Below are positions 6,470-14,870 of a DNA stretch of 28,826 bases, one piece after another. The notes under the pieces were generated by a model. It made no database searches. It worked only from the letters and a program-made list of their open reading frames with translations, and was not told the origin of the DNA. Both the position numbers and the translations under genes were made by a program. Position 1 is the first letter of the stretch, and the number at the start of each line of letters is the position of its first letter. Source of the DNA: Anaerolineales bacterium (GTDB taxonomy: Bacteria; Chloroflexota; Anaerolineae; Anaerolineales; DRMV01); the NCBI GenBank assembly GCA_015494815.1, contig WGAK01000275.1:1-28826 (forward strand). The letters are read 5' to 3'.

Positions 6470-7119
6470 GCTTCGGCCGTGGCCGTGGCGTGCAGACGCT
6501 GCCGCAACCCGTCCGGGTCCAACAGCACCACCCGCCCGCGGCCCGAACGCACCAGGCCGGCGCGGCGCAGCGCGGCCAATTCGCGGCTCACGGTCTCGCG
6601 GCTGGTGCCAATCCATTGCGCCAGTTCCTGGTGGGTGGCGCGCACCACCCATTGCCCCTGGTCGTCCTGGCGAGCGTGTTCCAGCAGGGCCCAAATCAGC
6701 CGTTCCCGCGCGTCGTGGAACATGGAGGTCTGCATACGGGTCACGATGTTGCGGACATGGCGAAAGCATTTGTGGTGCAGCCAGCCCAACAATTCGGGGT
6801 GCTGATTGCACATGGTCTGGAACTCGTCCTTGGGCGCCCAGAGCAAAGTCGTGGGCGTGATGGCGCGGGCAGTGCCCACTTGCGGCCCCTGGTCCAGCAC
6901 CGCCAGAGGGCAGAAGCAGTCGCCTTTGCCGTGACGGCACAGCAGGGTTTGGTGACCGTCGAAGTCCACCCGCTCCAGGTGCACCCGGCCGTCCAGCACC
7001 AGGTAGATGTGCTCCGCGGGGTCACCCTGGTGGAAAATCACCTCGCCGGCCGGCACATGCCGGATGCGAAAGATGGCTTCCATCTGTTCTCGTAGCGTGG
7101 GAGGCAGATTGTGCAGCAT
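6466..7119 (-). CDS. Crp/Fnr-family transcriptional regulator, likely controller of nirS
   Basis: This is a 217-residue regulator. An N-terminal cyclic-nucleotide-binding-like beta barrel covers about residues 15-95 (PAGEVIFHQGDPAEHIYLVLDG, then GDCFCPLAVLDQG). A dimerisation helix runs around 108-135, and a C-terminal winged helix has the HTH THQELAQWIGTSRETVSREL at 162-181. The recognition residues R174, E175 and R179 match those of CRP, predicting TGTGA half-sites. The barrel lacks the usual cAMP-pocket pattern. C68 and C70 form CxC in the middle of the barrel, and C61, C104 and C118 are also present, so a redox, NO or heme signal is possible. Its position directly upstream of nirS makes it a DNR/NNR-like candidate, but the effector is not shown by the sequence. 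AGGAG lies about ten bases before the ATG. Confidence 0.88.
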   Translation of the reverse strand: MLHNLPPTLREQMEAIFRIRHVPAGEVIFHQGDPAEHIYLVLDGRVHLERVDFDGHQTLLCRHGKGDCFCPLAVLDQGPQVGTARAITPTTLLWAPKDEFQTMCNQHPELLGWLHHKCFRHVRNIVTRMQTSMFHDARERLIWALLEHARQDDQGQWVVRATHQELAQWIGTSRETVSRELAALRRAGLVRSGRGRVVLLDPDGLRQRLHATATAEA

Positions 7120-7152
7120 GCGCGCGTTCTCCTGGTCGCCAAGGGTATCTTC

Positions 7153-7181
7153 AGTGTACTGGAGGTTGAGGCCGAAATCAA
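7153..7181 (-). promoter_or_regulatory. Sigma-70-type promoter of the Crp/Fnr gene
   Basis: On the minus strand TTGATT (7181-7176) and TACACT (7158-7153) are separated by exactly 17 bases. The predicted start is near 7146, giving a leader of about 27 bases. The -10 region shares TACACTGAA and a following ACC with the nirS promoter. No TGTGA-type site is seen near this promoter. The gap 7120-7209 has no convincing terminator for comM. Confidence 0.5.
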
Positions 7182-7209
7182 TGCCGTGCCGGGCGGCTTT
7201 TTGGCGCGG

Positions 7210-8754
<1,545 letters not shown>

Positions 8755-8760
8755 AGGCAT

Positions 8761-8767
8761 CCTCCTC
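8761..8767 (-). promoter_or_regulatory. Ribosome binding site that decides the comM start
   Basis: GAGGAGG on the minus strand ends directly against the ATG at 8760 and six bases before the ATG at 8754. Only the second spacing is productive, so the protein should begin MLSRVNA, the usual start of this family. Confidence 0.65.
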
Positions 8768-8777
8768 GAGGGCGTGG

Positions 8778-10109
8778 TCAGGTCGCGTCCGGCGGCGGTA
8801 TCTTCTCCAGACGCAGGCGGTCAATGCGCAGGCCGTCCATGCGCTCCACGGTCAGGCGCACGCCGTCCCAGGTCACCTGGTCGCCCTCGCGGGGGATGCG
8901 CCCCAGACGGCCCAGGACGAACCCGGCCACGGTGTCGTAGTGCGGGTCGTGCAGGTGGATGCCCAGGGCTTCGTTGACATCGTCCATGAGGGCCATGCCA
9001 TCCACCAGCCACGACCCATCGGGTTGGGGCTGCACATCGGGACGTTCCTGGTCGAAGGGGTCGCTGACCTCGCCCACCAGTTCTTCCAGCACATCTTCCA
9101 GGGTCACCAGCCCCGCGGTGCCGCCGTATTCGTCCACCACCACCGCGATGTGCTGCCGTTTTTCGCGGAAGAGGCGCAACAGTTCGCGAATGGGCAGGCT
9201 TTCGGGTACGAACAGGGCTTCGTCGGCCACTTCGCGGGCCGGGGTGCCGTTGACTTGCCCTTCGGCCAGGCGCGGCAGGATGGACTTCAAGTGCACGATG
9301 CCCACGATGTGGTCCAGGTCGCCCTGGTAGAGGGGGATTTTGGTGACGCCGTGCTTGGCGGCCAGCCGCACCGCGTCGGCCAGGGGCGCGTCCGCGGGCG
9401 CGGCCACGATGTCGGTGCGGGGTACCATGACCTGACGCACCAGCACTTGCGAGAAGTCCAGCACCGCGTGGATGATTTCGCCCTCTTCTTCGGGCAAGAG
9501 CCCCTCGGCCTCCGACTCCTGCACCAGGTACTTGAGTTCTTCCAGGCTCAGGCTGCCGTGGGCCTGGGCCTGGAGCCCAAACCAGCCCAGGATGGTGCGC
9601 GTTATCCAGTCGAGCAGGTCAATGAACCAGCGAAAGACCACCAGGAAGACCTGCATCAACGGCGCCAGGGCCGCGGCGGTGACTTCGGGGTGGCGCAACG
9701 CGGCCACTTTGGGCACCTGCTCGCCCAGCACCACGTGCAGGCTGGTGACGATGACCAGCGAGAGGGCCAGGGGCAAAGCCGGCAGCACGGCCTGCAACAG
9801 GCTCAGCCAGGCCGGAAGTTGGGCTTCCCCCAGCAGCCCGTGCAGCAGCGCCTCGAAGGTGCTTTCGCCCACCGCGCCTAAGGCCAGGCTGACGATGGTC
9901 ACGCCCAGTTGCGCGGCGGCGACCAGCCGGTCGCGGCTTTGGGGGCTCTCGAGCCATTGCAGCACCAGGCGCGCGCCCCGGTGGCCCTGCTCGGCCAGGG
10001 CCATGAGTCGCGGCTTGCGGCTGACCACCACCGCAAATTCAACGGTTACGAAGAAGGCGTTGAGCGCGATGAGCAGCGCGATGAGGGCGAAGTCGAGAAG
10101 CAAAATCAT
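8778..10109 (-). CDS. CNNM/CorC-HlyC family membrane protein with CBS pair
   Basis: This 443-residue protein has three parts. An N-terminal DUF21/CNNM membrane domain (about residues 1-190) starts with LNAFFVTVEFAVV and contains the conserved GEQVPK motif. A CBS-domain pair (about 215-345) includes VMVPRTDI and VVDEYGGTAGLVTLEDVLEELVGEV. A C-terminal CorC_HlyC transporter-associated domain (about 360-437) shows SWLVDGMALMDDVNEALG. Family members act in magnesium, cobalt or sodium transport, with adenine nucleotides bound by the CBS pair. The old name hemolysin is misleading. It follows the Memo-family gene by 36 bases. GGAGGT lies 13 bases before the ATG, rather far, and falls within an inverted repeat, which suggests translational coupling with the upstream gene. 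Confidence 0.9.
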   Translation of the reverse strand: MILLLDFALIALLIALNAFFVTVEFAVVVSRKPRLMALAEQGHRGARLVLQWLESPQSRDRLVAAAQLGVTIVSLALGAVGESTFEALLHGLLGEAQLPAWLSLLQAVLPALPLALSLVIVTSLHVVLGEQVPKVAALRHPEVTAAALAPLMQVFLVVFRWFIDLLDWITRTILGWFGLQAQAHGSLSLEELKYLVQESEAEGLLPEEEGEIIHAVLDFSQVLVRQVMVPRTDIVAAPADAPLADAVRLAAKHGVTKIPLYQGDLDHIVGIVHLKSILPRLAEGQVNGTPAREVADEALFVPESLPIRELLRLFREKRQHIAVVVDEYGGTAGLVTLEDVLEELVGEVSDPFDQERPDVQPQPDGSWLVDGMALMDDVNEALGIHLHDPHYDTVAGFVLGRLGRIPREGDQVTWDGVRLTVERMDGLRIDRLRLEKIPPPDAT

Positions 10110-10118
10110 AGGGCGGGT

Positions 10119-10146
10119 GAATACCTCCGTTCGCGTGGGGGTATTC
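10119..10146 (-). promoter_or_regulatory. Inverted repeat covering the ribosome binding site of the CNNM gene
   Basis: GAATACC at 10119-10125 on the plus strand is the exact reverse complement of 10140-10146. In the minus-strand mRNA the downstream arm contains part of the GGAGGT ribosome binding site. The upstream arm touches the stop codon of the Memo gene (10146-10148), so a ribosome finishing that gene would open the stem. Confidence 0.4.
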
Positions 10147-10997
10147 TATCGCAAAATCGCCACCGCGGCATAGCCGACCACGGCCTCATAATCGCCGGTG
10201 ACATCGCCCGAGGTGGCATAATGCAGCAGTTTGGCCTGCTGCGCGCCCCAATCGCGCGCGGCCCACAGCATGGCCGCCAAGGCCGCCCGGCCACAAGCCT
10301 GGGCCATGCCTTGCTCTTCGGCCAACAGCACGCCCAGGGGGTCCAGCGCGAGCACCCGTCGCAGCATCTCCCGGTCCAGCCGCTGCGCCACGGCCTGGGG
10401 GAAGTAGTGCGACAGGTCGCTGCTGGCCACGATGAGGTCGCGGGCCGGGTCCAGCAACGCGGCCAGCGCGTGCCCCACGGCTTCGAGCACCGCGGGCTCC
10501 ACGGTGCGGAACATGAGGGGAAGGATGCGGAAGCCGGGGGCCAGGGCCCGTTGCAAGAAGGGCAACTCCATCTCTAAGGAATGCTCGGGGTCTTGGGCCA
10601 CGGGGGTGAGCCCCAGGCCCAAGGCGTCCATCAGGGCCTGGTTCAGCGCGGCCAGCATGTCGGTCGCCACGGGCACCACGCCCAAGGGCGTTTCGTAAGC
10701 CTGGTGCGCGGTGGTCAATATGGGGGGACGGTAGACATAGTGCATGGGCCCGAGCAAGGCCACATGACGCACCGCGCGGCCGCGTACCGCGGCGAAGGCT
10801 GTGCCGGCCACCGGGCCCGAGTAGCGAATGCCCGCGTGGGGCGCGACCAGGGCCAGGGGTGGACCGGGCAGGTCGGGCAGGCGGGCCGCACCTTGCTCCA
10901 GCAGCCGGTCCACCTGCGCGGCCAAAACCGCCGCGTCGTTGGGATACCACTGCCCGCGCAGCGGCGACGGTCGGATGGTCGGTAGTGTCTGGAACAT
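10146..10997 (-). CDS. amrB: Memo-family protein (AmmeMemoRadiSam system protein B)
   Basis: This is a 283-residue Memo-like protein. The family signatures are VAPHAGIRYSG at 51-61, GPMH with H86, DPEHSLEMELPFL at 136-148, ASSDLSHY at 191-198, ACGRAAL with C235, and HYATSGDVTGDYEAVVGYAA at 259-278. H54, H86 and C235 match the positions that bind metal in human MEMO1. In bacteria the family is often linked to an AMMECR1-domain protein and a radical SAM enzyme, but neither is encoded here. The biochemical role of the bacterial system is not settled. GGAGG lies a few bases before the ATG. It is flanked by the beta-domain protein gene upstream and the CNNM gene downstream, all in one direction with small gaps. 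Confidence 0.9.
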   Translation of the reverse strand: MFQTLPTIRPSPLRGQWYPNDAAVLAAQVDRLLEQGAARLPDLPGPPLALVAPHAGIRYSGPVAGTAFAAVRGRAVRHVALLGPMHYVYRPPILTTAHQAYETPLGVVPVATDMLAALNQALMDALGLGLTPVAQDPEHSLEMELPFLQRALAPGFRILPLMFRTVEPAVLEAVGHALAALLDPARDLIVASSDLSHYFPQAVAQRLDREMLRRVLALDPLGVLLAEEQGMAQACGRAALAAMLWAARDWGAQQAKLLHYATSGDVTGDYEAVVGYAAVAILR

Positions 10998-11013
10998 GGC
11001 CCCCTCCGGGTTA

Positions 11014-11034
11014 CGCGCGGCGCTCGGCCGCGCG
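11014..11034 (-). other. Short GC hairpin upstream of the Memo gene
   Basis: CGCGCGGC at 11014-11021 pairs with GCCGCGCG at 11027-11034 around a five-base loop. It lies in the 53-base gap between the small beta-domain gene and the Memo gene. No T-run follows on the minus strand, so termination is not supported. Confidence 0.3.
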
Positions 11035-11050
11035 GGATGGGCGCCGGACC

Positions 11051-11527
11051 TCAGGGGGCAATCTGGATGTTGAGGGTGTAGGTCGTGCAGCGCACCGCGC
11101 TGTCAATGCACACATCCACATCGCCCTGATAGAGGCCCGGCTGTTGGGCGCGTAGCACCAGGCGCACCGGCAGCGAGCCCGCAGGCGGGATGGGTGCCTC
11201 GAAGTAATAGGAGGTGAAGCCCGCGCCGGGCACGATGTCGGTGGTGCGCGGACGGGTCTCCATCACCTTCAGGCCGTTCAGCAGGCTGTCGTCCAGGTCA
11301 ATGCTGTCCAGCACCCGCGAGCGGTTGGCCTGATTGTGGATGACGATGTTCACGACGATGTCCTCACCCACCTGGCCGTGGGTGGGGGCCTGCACCTCCA
11401 GGGCGACTTGTTCGGGCTCGCGGGTCGCCAACAGGACCCCGCCCACGCCCGTGACGAAGCAGACGCCGCAACCCACCAACAAGAGCACAAGCACGCCGAC
11501 AATTATCCACAAAGTGCGTTTGGACAT
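11051..11527 (-). CDS. Small membrane-anchored protein with an Ig-like/CARDB-like beta domain
   Basis: This 158-residue protein has one N-terminal membrane helix (about 7-35, containing VGCGVCFVTG) and a predicted extracytoplasmic beta-sandwich of about 120 residues. VALEVQAPTHGQVGEDIVVNIVIHN is a typical first strand pair of CARDB or other Ig-like domains, and PIPPAGSLPVRLVLRAQQPGLYQGDVDVCI resembles the later strands. Two cysteines (VDVCIDSAVRCTTY) could form a disulfide. I do not recognise a specific family or function. AGGAGG lies a few bases upstream of the ATG, and a TATAAT box precedes the gene. It begins the run leading to the Memo, CNNM and comM genes. Confidence 0.78.
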   Translation of the reverse strand: MSKRTLWIIVGVLVLLLVGCGVCFVTGVGGVLLATREPEQVALEVQAPTHGQVGEDIVVNIVIHNQANRSRVLDSIDLDDSLLNGLKVMETRPRTTDIVPGAGFTSYYFEAPIPPAGSLPVRLVLRAQQPGLYQGDVDVCIDSAVRCTTYTLNIQIAP

Positions 11528-11591
11528 GGTGCCCTCCTGAAGTGGGGAAGATTGTATGGAGAATCGGCGGGGTAGCCGCTATCTATGCTGC

Positions 11592-11597
11592 ATTATA
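11592..11597 (-). promoter_or_regulatory. TATAAT -10 box upstream of the small beta-domain gene
   Basis: A perfect TATAAT lies on the minus strand, followed by a predicted start near 11585 and a leader of about 58 bases. The -35 region at normal spacing is weak. It sits in the 115-base gap after recN, which shows no convincing recN terminator. Confidence 0.5.
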
Positions 11598-11642
11598 GCG
11601 AAGGAAAAGGGGCTTGTATAGTGACACGCGGCGGGCGCGGGC

Positions 11643-13391
11643 TCAGGCCGTGGCCGATGAAGACCGCTGATTTTGGGCCTGACGCCAGAGGGCCTGCGCG
11701 GCCGCGCGGTTGGTGGGGGTGTCGCCGCCCAACATGCCGGCCAGTTCGGCCAGGCGGCTTTCGGGGTCGGTCAGGGGGCGCACCAGGGTGCGGGTGCGTT
11801 GGCCGTCCACCACTTTTTCCACCCGCAAATGCTGGTCGCCAAAGGCCGCCAGTTGAGGCAGGTGGGTGACGCACAACACCTGGTGATGGCGGGCCAGTTC
11901 CCAGAGCATGGCGCCCACCACCGCGCCGACCCGTCCGCCGATGCCCTGGTCGATTTCGTCGAAAATCAGGGTGGGCACCGGGTCGGCCTGGGCCAGCGCG
12001 GCCTTGAGGGCCAGCATCAGGCGCGAAGTCTCGCCGCCCGACGCGATTTTGGCCAGGGGCTTGAAGCCTTCGCCGGGGTTGGGCGCGATGAGGAATTCCA
12101 CCTGGTCGATGCCGTGCGCGTCGTAGGCCACGGTCTCGCCGTTGGGCAGGGGCAGGCCGTGAGGGTCTGCGCGAGTGGCCAGGTGGACGCGGAAGCGCGC
12201 CGCGGCCATGCGCAGCCGCTGCAGCCCTTGCTCCACCTGTTGGGCCAGCCGGTCCGCGGCCGCGTGGCGGGCCTGCGACAGTTCCCAGGCCCGTTGGCCG
12301 GCCTCGCGGCGCAGCGCGTCCCGGCGGGCCTCCAGCGCCGCGATACGGTCGCCGGCCGTTTCGATGGCGTCCAGTTCGGCCTGGGCCTTTTGGGCAAAAG
12401 CCAGCACATCGTCCAAAGTGGGCCCATATTTGCGCTTCAGGTCGTCGAGCAGGGCCAGGCGGCTCTCGACTTCGTCCAGGCGGCGGGGGTTGAACTCCAG
12501 TTGCTCCGCGTAGTCGCGCAAGGCACGGGCCAGGTCGCTCAGCCCTTCGAGATGGGTCTGGGCCTGCGCGGCCAGGTCGGCCTGCGACGCGTCCACCGCG
12601 GCCAGGTGCTCCAGCGCATCCACCACCTGTCCCAGCGCGTCGGTGACCGCGGGGGCGTCGGGCAGGCCTTCGTCGAGCACCAGCAAAGCCTGCTGCACCA
12701 GCGAGGCCAGTTGTTCCGCGTGGGCCAGGCGGGTGCGCTCGGCCCGCAGGGCGGCTTCCTCCGCGGGGTCGGGCCGGGCCGCCGTGATTTCTTCGATTTG
12801 ATAGCGCAGCAAATCGGCCTGGCGGGCTGCGTCCCGCTCCAGCGCCCGCAGGCGTTCCAGTTCGGCGTCCACCTCGCGCAGTTGGTGGTAGGTTGCGCGG
12901 TAGGCCTGGAGCAAGGGCTCGGCCCGCGCGAAGCGGTCCAACAAAGCCCGGTGGGCCGGCACCCGCAGCAGCGAAAGGTGCGCGGCCTGACCGTGGATGT
13001 CCACCAGCGCCGCACCCACCTTGCGCAACAGGGCCACGCTCACGCTGCGGCCGTTGAGCCGGGCGATGTGACGCCCTTGGCGGCGCACTTCGCGGGCCAG
13101 AATGACCCGGTCGGGCGCGTCGGGGTCCAGCAGGTCTTCGGCGGCCAGCCATTCGCGCACCTGCGCGCCCGCGGTGCCCGTCAGGGTGAAGATGCCCTCG
13201 ACATAGGCCCGGTCCGCGCCTTCGCGGATGAGCAGGGTGTCGGCGCGCGCGCCCAGCAGCAGTTGCACCGCGTCGAGCAAGATGGACTTGCCCGCGCCGG
13301 TCTCACCGGTGAGCACCGTGAGGCCGGGGCCCAGGGTGAGGTGCACGCGCTCGATGATGGCCAGGTTTTGCACGCGCAATTCGGTGAGCAT
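11643..13391 (-). CDS. recN: DNA repair protein RecN
   Basis: This 582-residue SMC-like ATPase acts in double-strand break repair. The start MLTELRVQNLAIIERVHL is the conserved RecN opening, and Walker A GETGAGKS is at 29-36. A long charged helical region follows, with paired coiled-coil segments rich in Ala, Leu, Glu and Arg. The C-terminal head has the ASGGETSRLMLALK signature, Walker B LIFDEIDQGIGG and VLCVTHLPQLAAFGD. Although the frame is open far upstream, the ATG at 13391 is the family start and leaves room for a promoter. The length is slightly above the usual 550-570 residues. It is divergent from the SH3b membrane protein gene, with about 80 bases between them. Confidence 0.95.
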   Translation of the reverse strand: MLTELRVQNLAIIERVHLTLGPGLTVLTGETGAGKSILLDAVQLLLGARADTLLIREGADRAYVEGIFTLTGTAGAQVREWLAAEDLLDPDAPDRVILAREVRRQGRHIARLNGRSVSVALLRKVGAALVDIHGQAAHLSLLRVPAHRALLDRFARAEPLLQAYRATYHQLREVDAELERLRALERDAARQADLLRYQIEEITAARPDPAEEAALRAERTRLAHAEQLASLVQQALLVLDEGLPDAPAVTDALGQVVDALEHLAAVDASQADLAAQAQTHLEGLSDLARALRDYAEQLEFNPRRLDEVESRLALLDDLKRKYGPTLDDVLAFAQKAQAELDAIETAGDRIAALEARRDALRREAGQRAWELSQARHAAADRLAQQVEQGLQRLRMAAARFRVHLATRADPHGLPLPNGETVAYDAHGIDQVEFLIAPNPGEGFKPLAKIASGGETSRLMLALKAALAQADPVPTLIFDEIDQGIGGRVGAVVGAMLWELARHHQVLCVTHLPQLAAFGDQHLRVEKVVDGQRTRTLVRPLTDPESRLAELAGMLGGDTPTNRAAAQALWRQAQNQRSSSATA

Positions 13392-13427
13392 GAGCCTTCG
13401 TCTCCGGGGCGCAGGTGGCCCCTGGGC

Positions 13428-13454
13428 ATTATACCGCGGCCCTTGGGGTATAAT
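13428..13454. promoter_or_regulatory. Symmetrical divergent promoter pair of recN and the SH3b gene
   Basis: ATTATACC (13428-13435) and GGTATAAT (13447-13454) form a perfect 8-bp inverted repeat with an 11-base spacer. Read on the minus strand, the left arm is a TATAAT -10 box for recN (start near 13421, leader about 30 bases). Read on the plus strand, the right arm is a TATAAT box for the SH3b gene (start near 13461, leader about 13 bases). The -35 regions are weak, and the two polymerase sites would overlap. Confidence 0.55.
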
Positions 13455-13473
13455 CGCGGCCGGAGAGCGTATG

Positions 13474-14835
13474 ATGGACGAATCACGGCCTGCGGCCGGG
13501 GCCGCCGAGCCCGAGCCGCAATCCCCCGACGACGAGTCGCCCGCGGCCGAGGAGCCTGCCGAGCCCCCCGCGGCCGAAGCCGCGCGCGCGGCGCCCGCGC
13601 CGGGCGAGCCGGACCCGGCGGCGGACGCGCGGCCCGCGCGCCCGCGTCGCGGTGCCGCGCGGCGCTCACCCTTTGCCCCGCTGGACGCGCACGAGCAGGC
13701 CCGCTTGCGGCGCTTCTTGTTGCGCTGGACCCGGCCGGGTTGTGGGCTGGCCGTGACTTTTGGGCTGACGCTGGCAGTGTGGGCCTGGGCTGCGGTGCAT
13801 CCGCATCCCGTGTTGTGGCTGCTGGGCGCGCTGCTCACGCCCTGGGTCACACCGGTGGTGGGCGGCGCGCTGGGCCTGGTGTTGGGCCTGCGGCCGGTGT
13901 TGCGGCGGGCCGCGGGGCTCACCCTGGGCCTGGGGCTGGCCGCGTGGGTTGTGGGCTACGCGGTGGGCCGCTGGGCCGCCCCCGCGGGCGCGGCCTGGGC
14001 GCTGGACGCGCAGACCTGGGTCGGCCCCGACATGACCACCTTCGTGGTCACGCTGGTCGCCGCGGCCTGGGGGACGGTGTTGCTGGCCCGGCGTCGTGCC
14101 GCGGCGTTGCTGCCCGGCGCGGCCCTGACCTGGGCGCTGGCGCTGCCGCTGTTTTGGGCCGGCGTGTTCGTGGCCCGGCACGACCTGCCCGCCGCGCAGG
14201 ACGCGCTGGTGGCCTTCGCCACCCATTGGTTTTGGTCGTGGGTGCTGGCCGGGGTGACCCTGGTCTTCCTGGGGCTGTACCCTACTTCCTGGACCGGCTA
14301 TGGTTTGCTGGTGCTCTTCTTCGTGCTGGGCCTGGGTTCCTTCCTTTTCTATGCCGAAGCCGATTTGCAGCGACGGCTGCCCACGGCCGAGGCGCCGGTC
14401 GTGGCGACCGCGACCGCGGCCCCTGCGCCCTCCGCGCGGCCGAGCCCCGCGCCTTCGGCCACGCCCACCGCGACCCCGACGCCCACGCCGTCGCCGTTGC
14501 CCAGCCCCACGCCCACCGCGGCCGGCGCGGTGGCGACTTACACCGTGGTGTGGCCCACGGCCACCCCTTCCCCCACGGCCACGCCCATGTATGCGGTGGT
14601 GCGGGCGTCGGCCCGCTACACCGGCATCTATGTGCGCGAGGGCCCCGGCTTCGATTACCCGGCCTTCACCGGCTTGCTCAACGGCACCCAGGTTGTCGTG
14701 CTGCCCGAACAGGCCGAAGCCGACGGTTTGCAATGGGTCAAGGTGCGTTTCGAGGAATTCGGCCGCGTCAAAGAGGGCTGGGTGCTGTATCATCTGCTGC
14801 TGTTCGTCACGCCAACCCCGACGCCCCTGGATTGA
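13474..14835 (+). CDS. Polytopic membrane protein with C-terminal SH3b domain
   Basis: This 453-residue protein has four regions. The first is a cytoplasmic-type N-terminal tail of about 65 residues rich in Ala, Pro and Glu, followed by basic residues. The second is about seven hydrophobic helices between residues 90 and 293. The third is a Thr/Pro/Ser/Ala linker (about 310-372) containing TPTATPTPTPSPLPSPTPT. The fourth is a bacterial SH3 domain at about 375-445 with YTGIYVREGPGFDYPAF, LLNGTQVVVL and WVKVRF followed by GWVLYHLL. SH3b domains usually bind peptidoglycan or other wall polymers, so the protein may link the membrane to the cell surface. I do not recognise the membrane part. Two adjacent ATGs occur; 13474 was preferred because GGAGAG lies six bases upstream, against three for 13471. 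Confidence 0.85.
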   Translation: MDESRPAAGAAEPEPQSPDDESPAAEEPAEPPAAEAARAAPAPGEPDPAADARPARPRRGAARRSPFAPLDAHEQARLRRFLLRWTRPGCGLAVTFGLTLAVWAWAAVHPHPVLWLLGALLTPWVTPVVGGALGLVLGLRPVLRRAAGLTLGLGLAAWVVGYAVGRWAAPAGAAWALDAQTWVGPDMTTFVVTLVAAAWGTVLLARRRAAALLPGAALTWALALPLFWAGVFVARHDLPAAQDALVAFATHWFWSWVLAGVTLVFLGLYPTSWTGYGLLVLFFVLGLGSFLFYAEADLQRRLPTAEAPVVATATAAPAPSARPSPAPSATPTATPTPTPSPLPSPTPTAAGAVATYTVVWPTATPSPTATPMYAVVRASARYTGIYVREGPGFDYPAFTGLLNGTQVVVLPEQAEADGLQWVKVRFEEFGRVKEGWVLYHLLLFVTPTPTPLD

Positions 14836-14858
14836 GGGGCCGGGCTTACATCCGACCC

Positions 14859-14866
14859 AAGGAGGT
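14859..14866 (+). promoter_or_regulatory. Strong ribosome binding site of the phosphohexomutase gene
   Basis: AAGGAGGT stands four bases before the ATG at 14871. It fixes the start inside a much longer open frame that runs upstream through the SH3b gene and opposite recN. Confidence 0.75.
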
Positions 14867-14870
14867 CTCT

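Noticed and set aside
7120..7209. Possible terminator after comM (GCCG/CGGC pairing)
   Set aside because: The stem is only four base pairs and no T-run follows it; the region is better explained as the promoter of the Crp/Fnr gene.
11014..11034. Hairpin before the Memo gene as a terminator
   Set aside because: Eight GC pairs but no T-run; kept only as a low-confidence structural feature.
14420..14600. ACGCCC/ACCGCG-rich repetitive stretch
   Set aside because: It encodes the Thr/Pro linker before the SH3b domain; a common feature of surface proteins in this phylum.
11673..14870. A very long open frame on the plus strand opposite recN and running through the SH3b gene into the mutase gene
   Set aside because: It is a GC-driven shadow frame: rich in Gly, His, Gln and Arg with no recognisable domain until the mutase start at 14871, which has its own AAGGAGGT.
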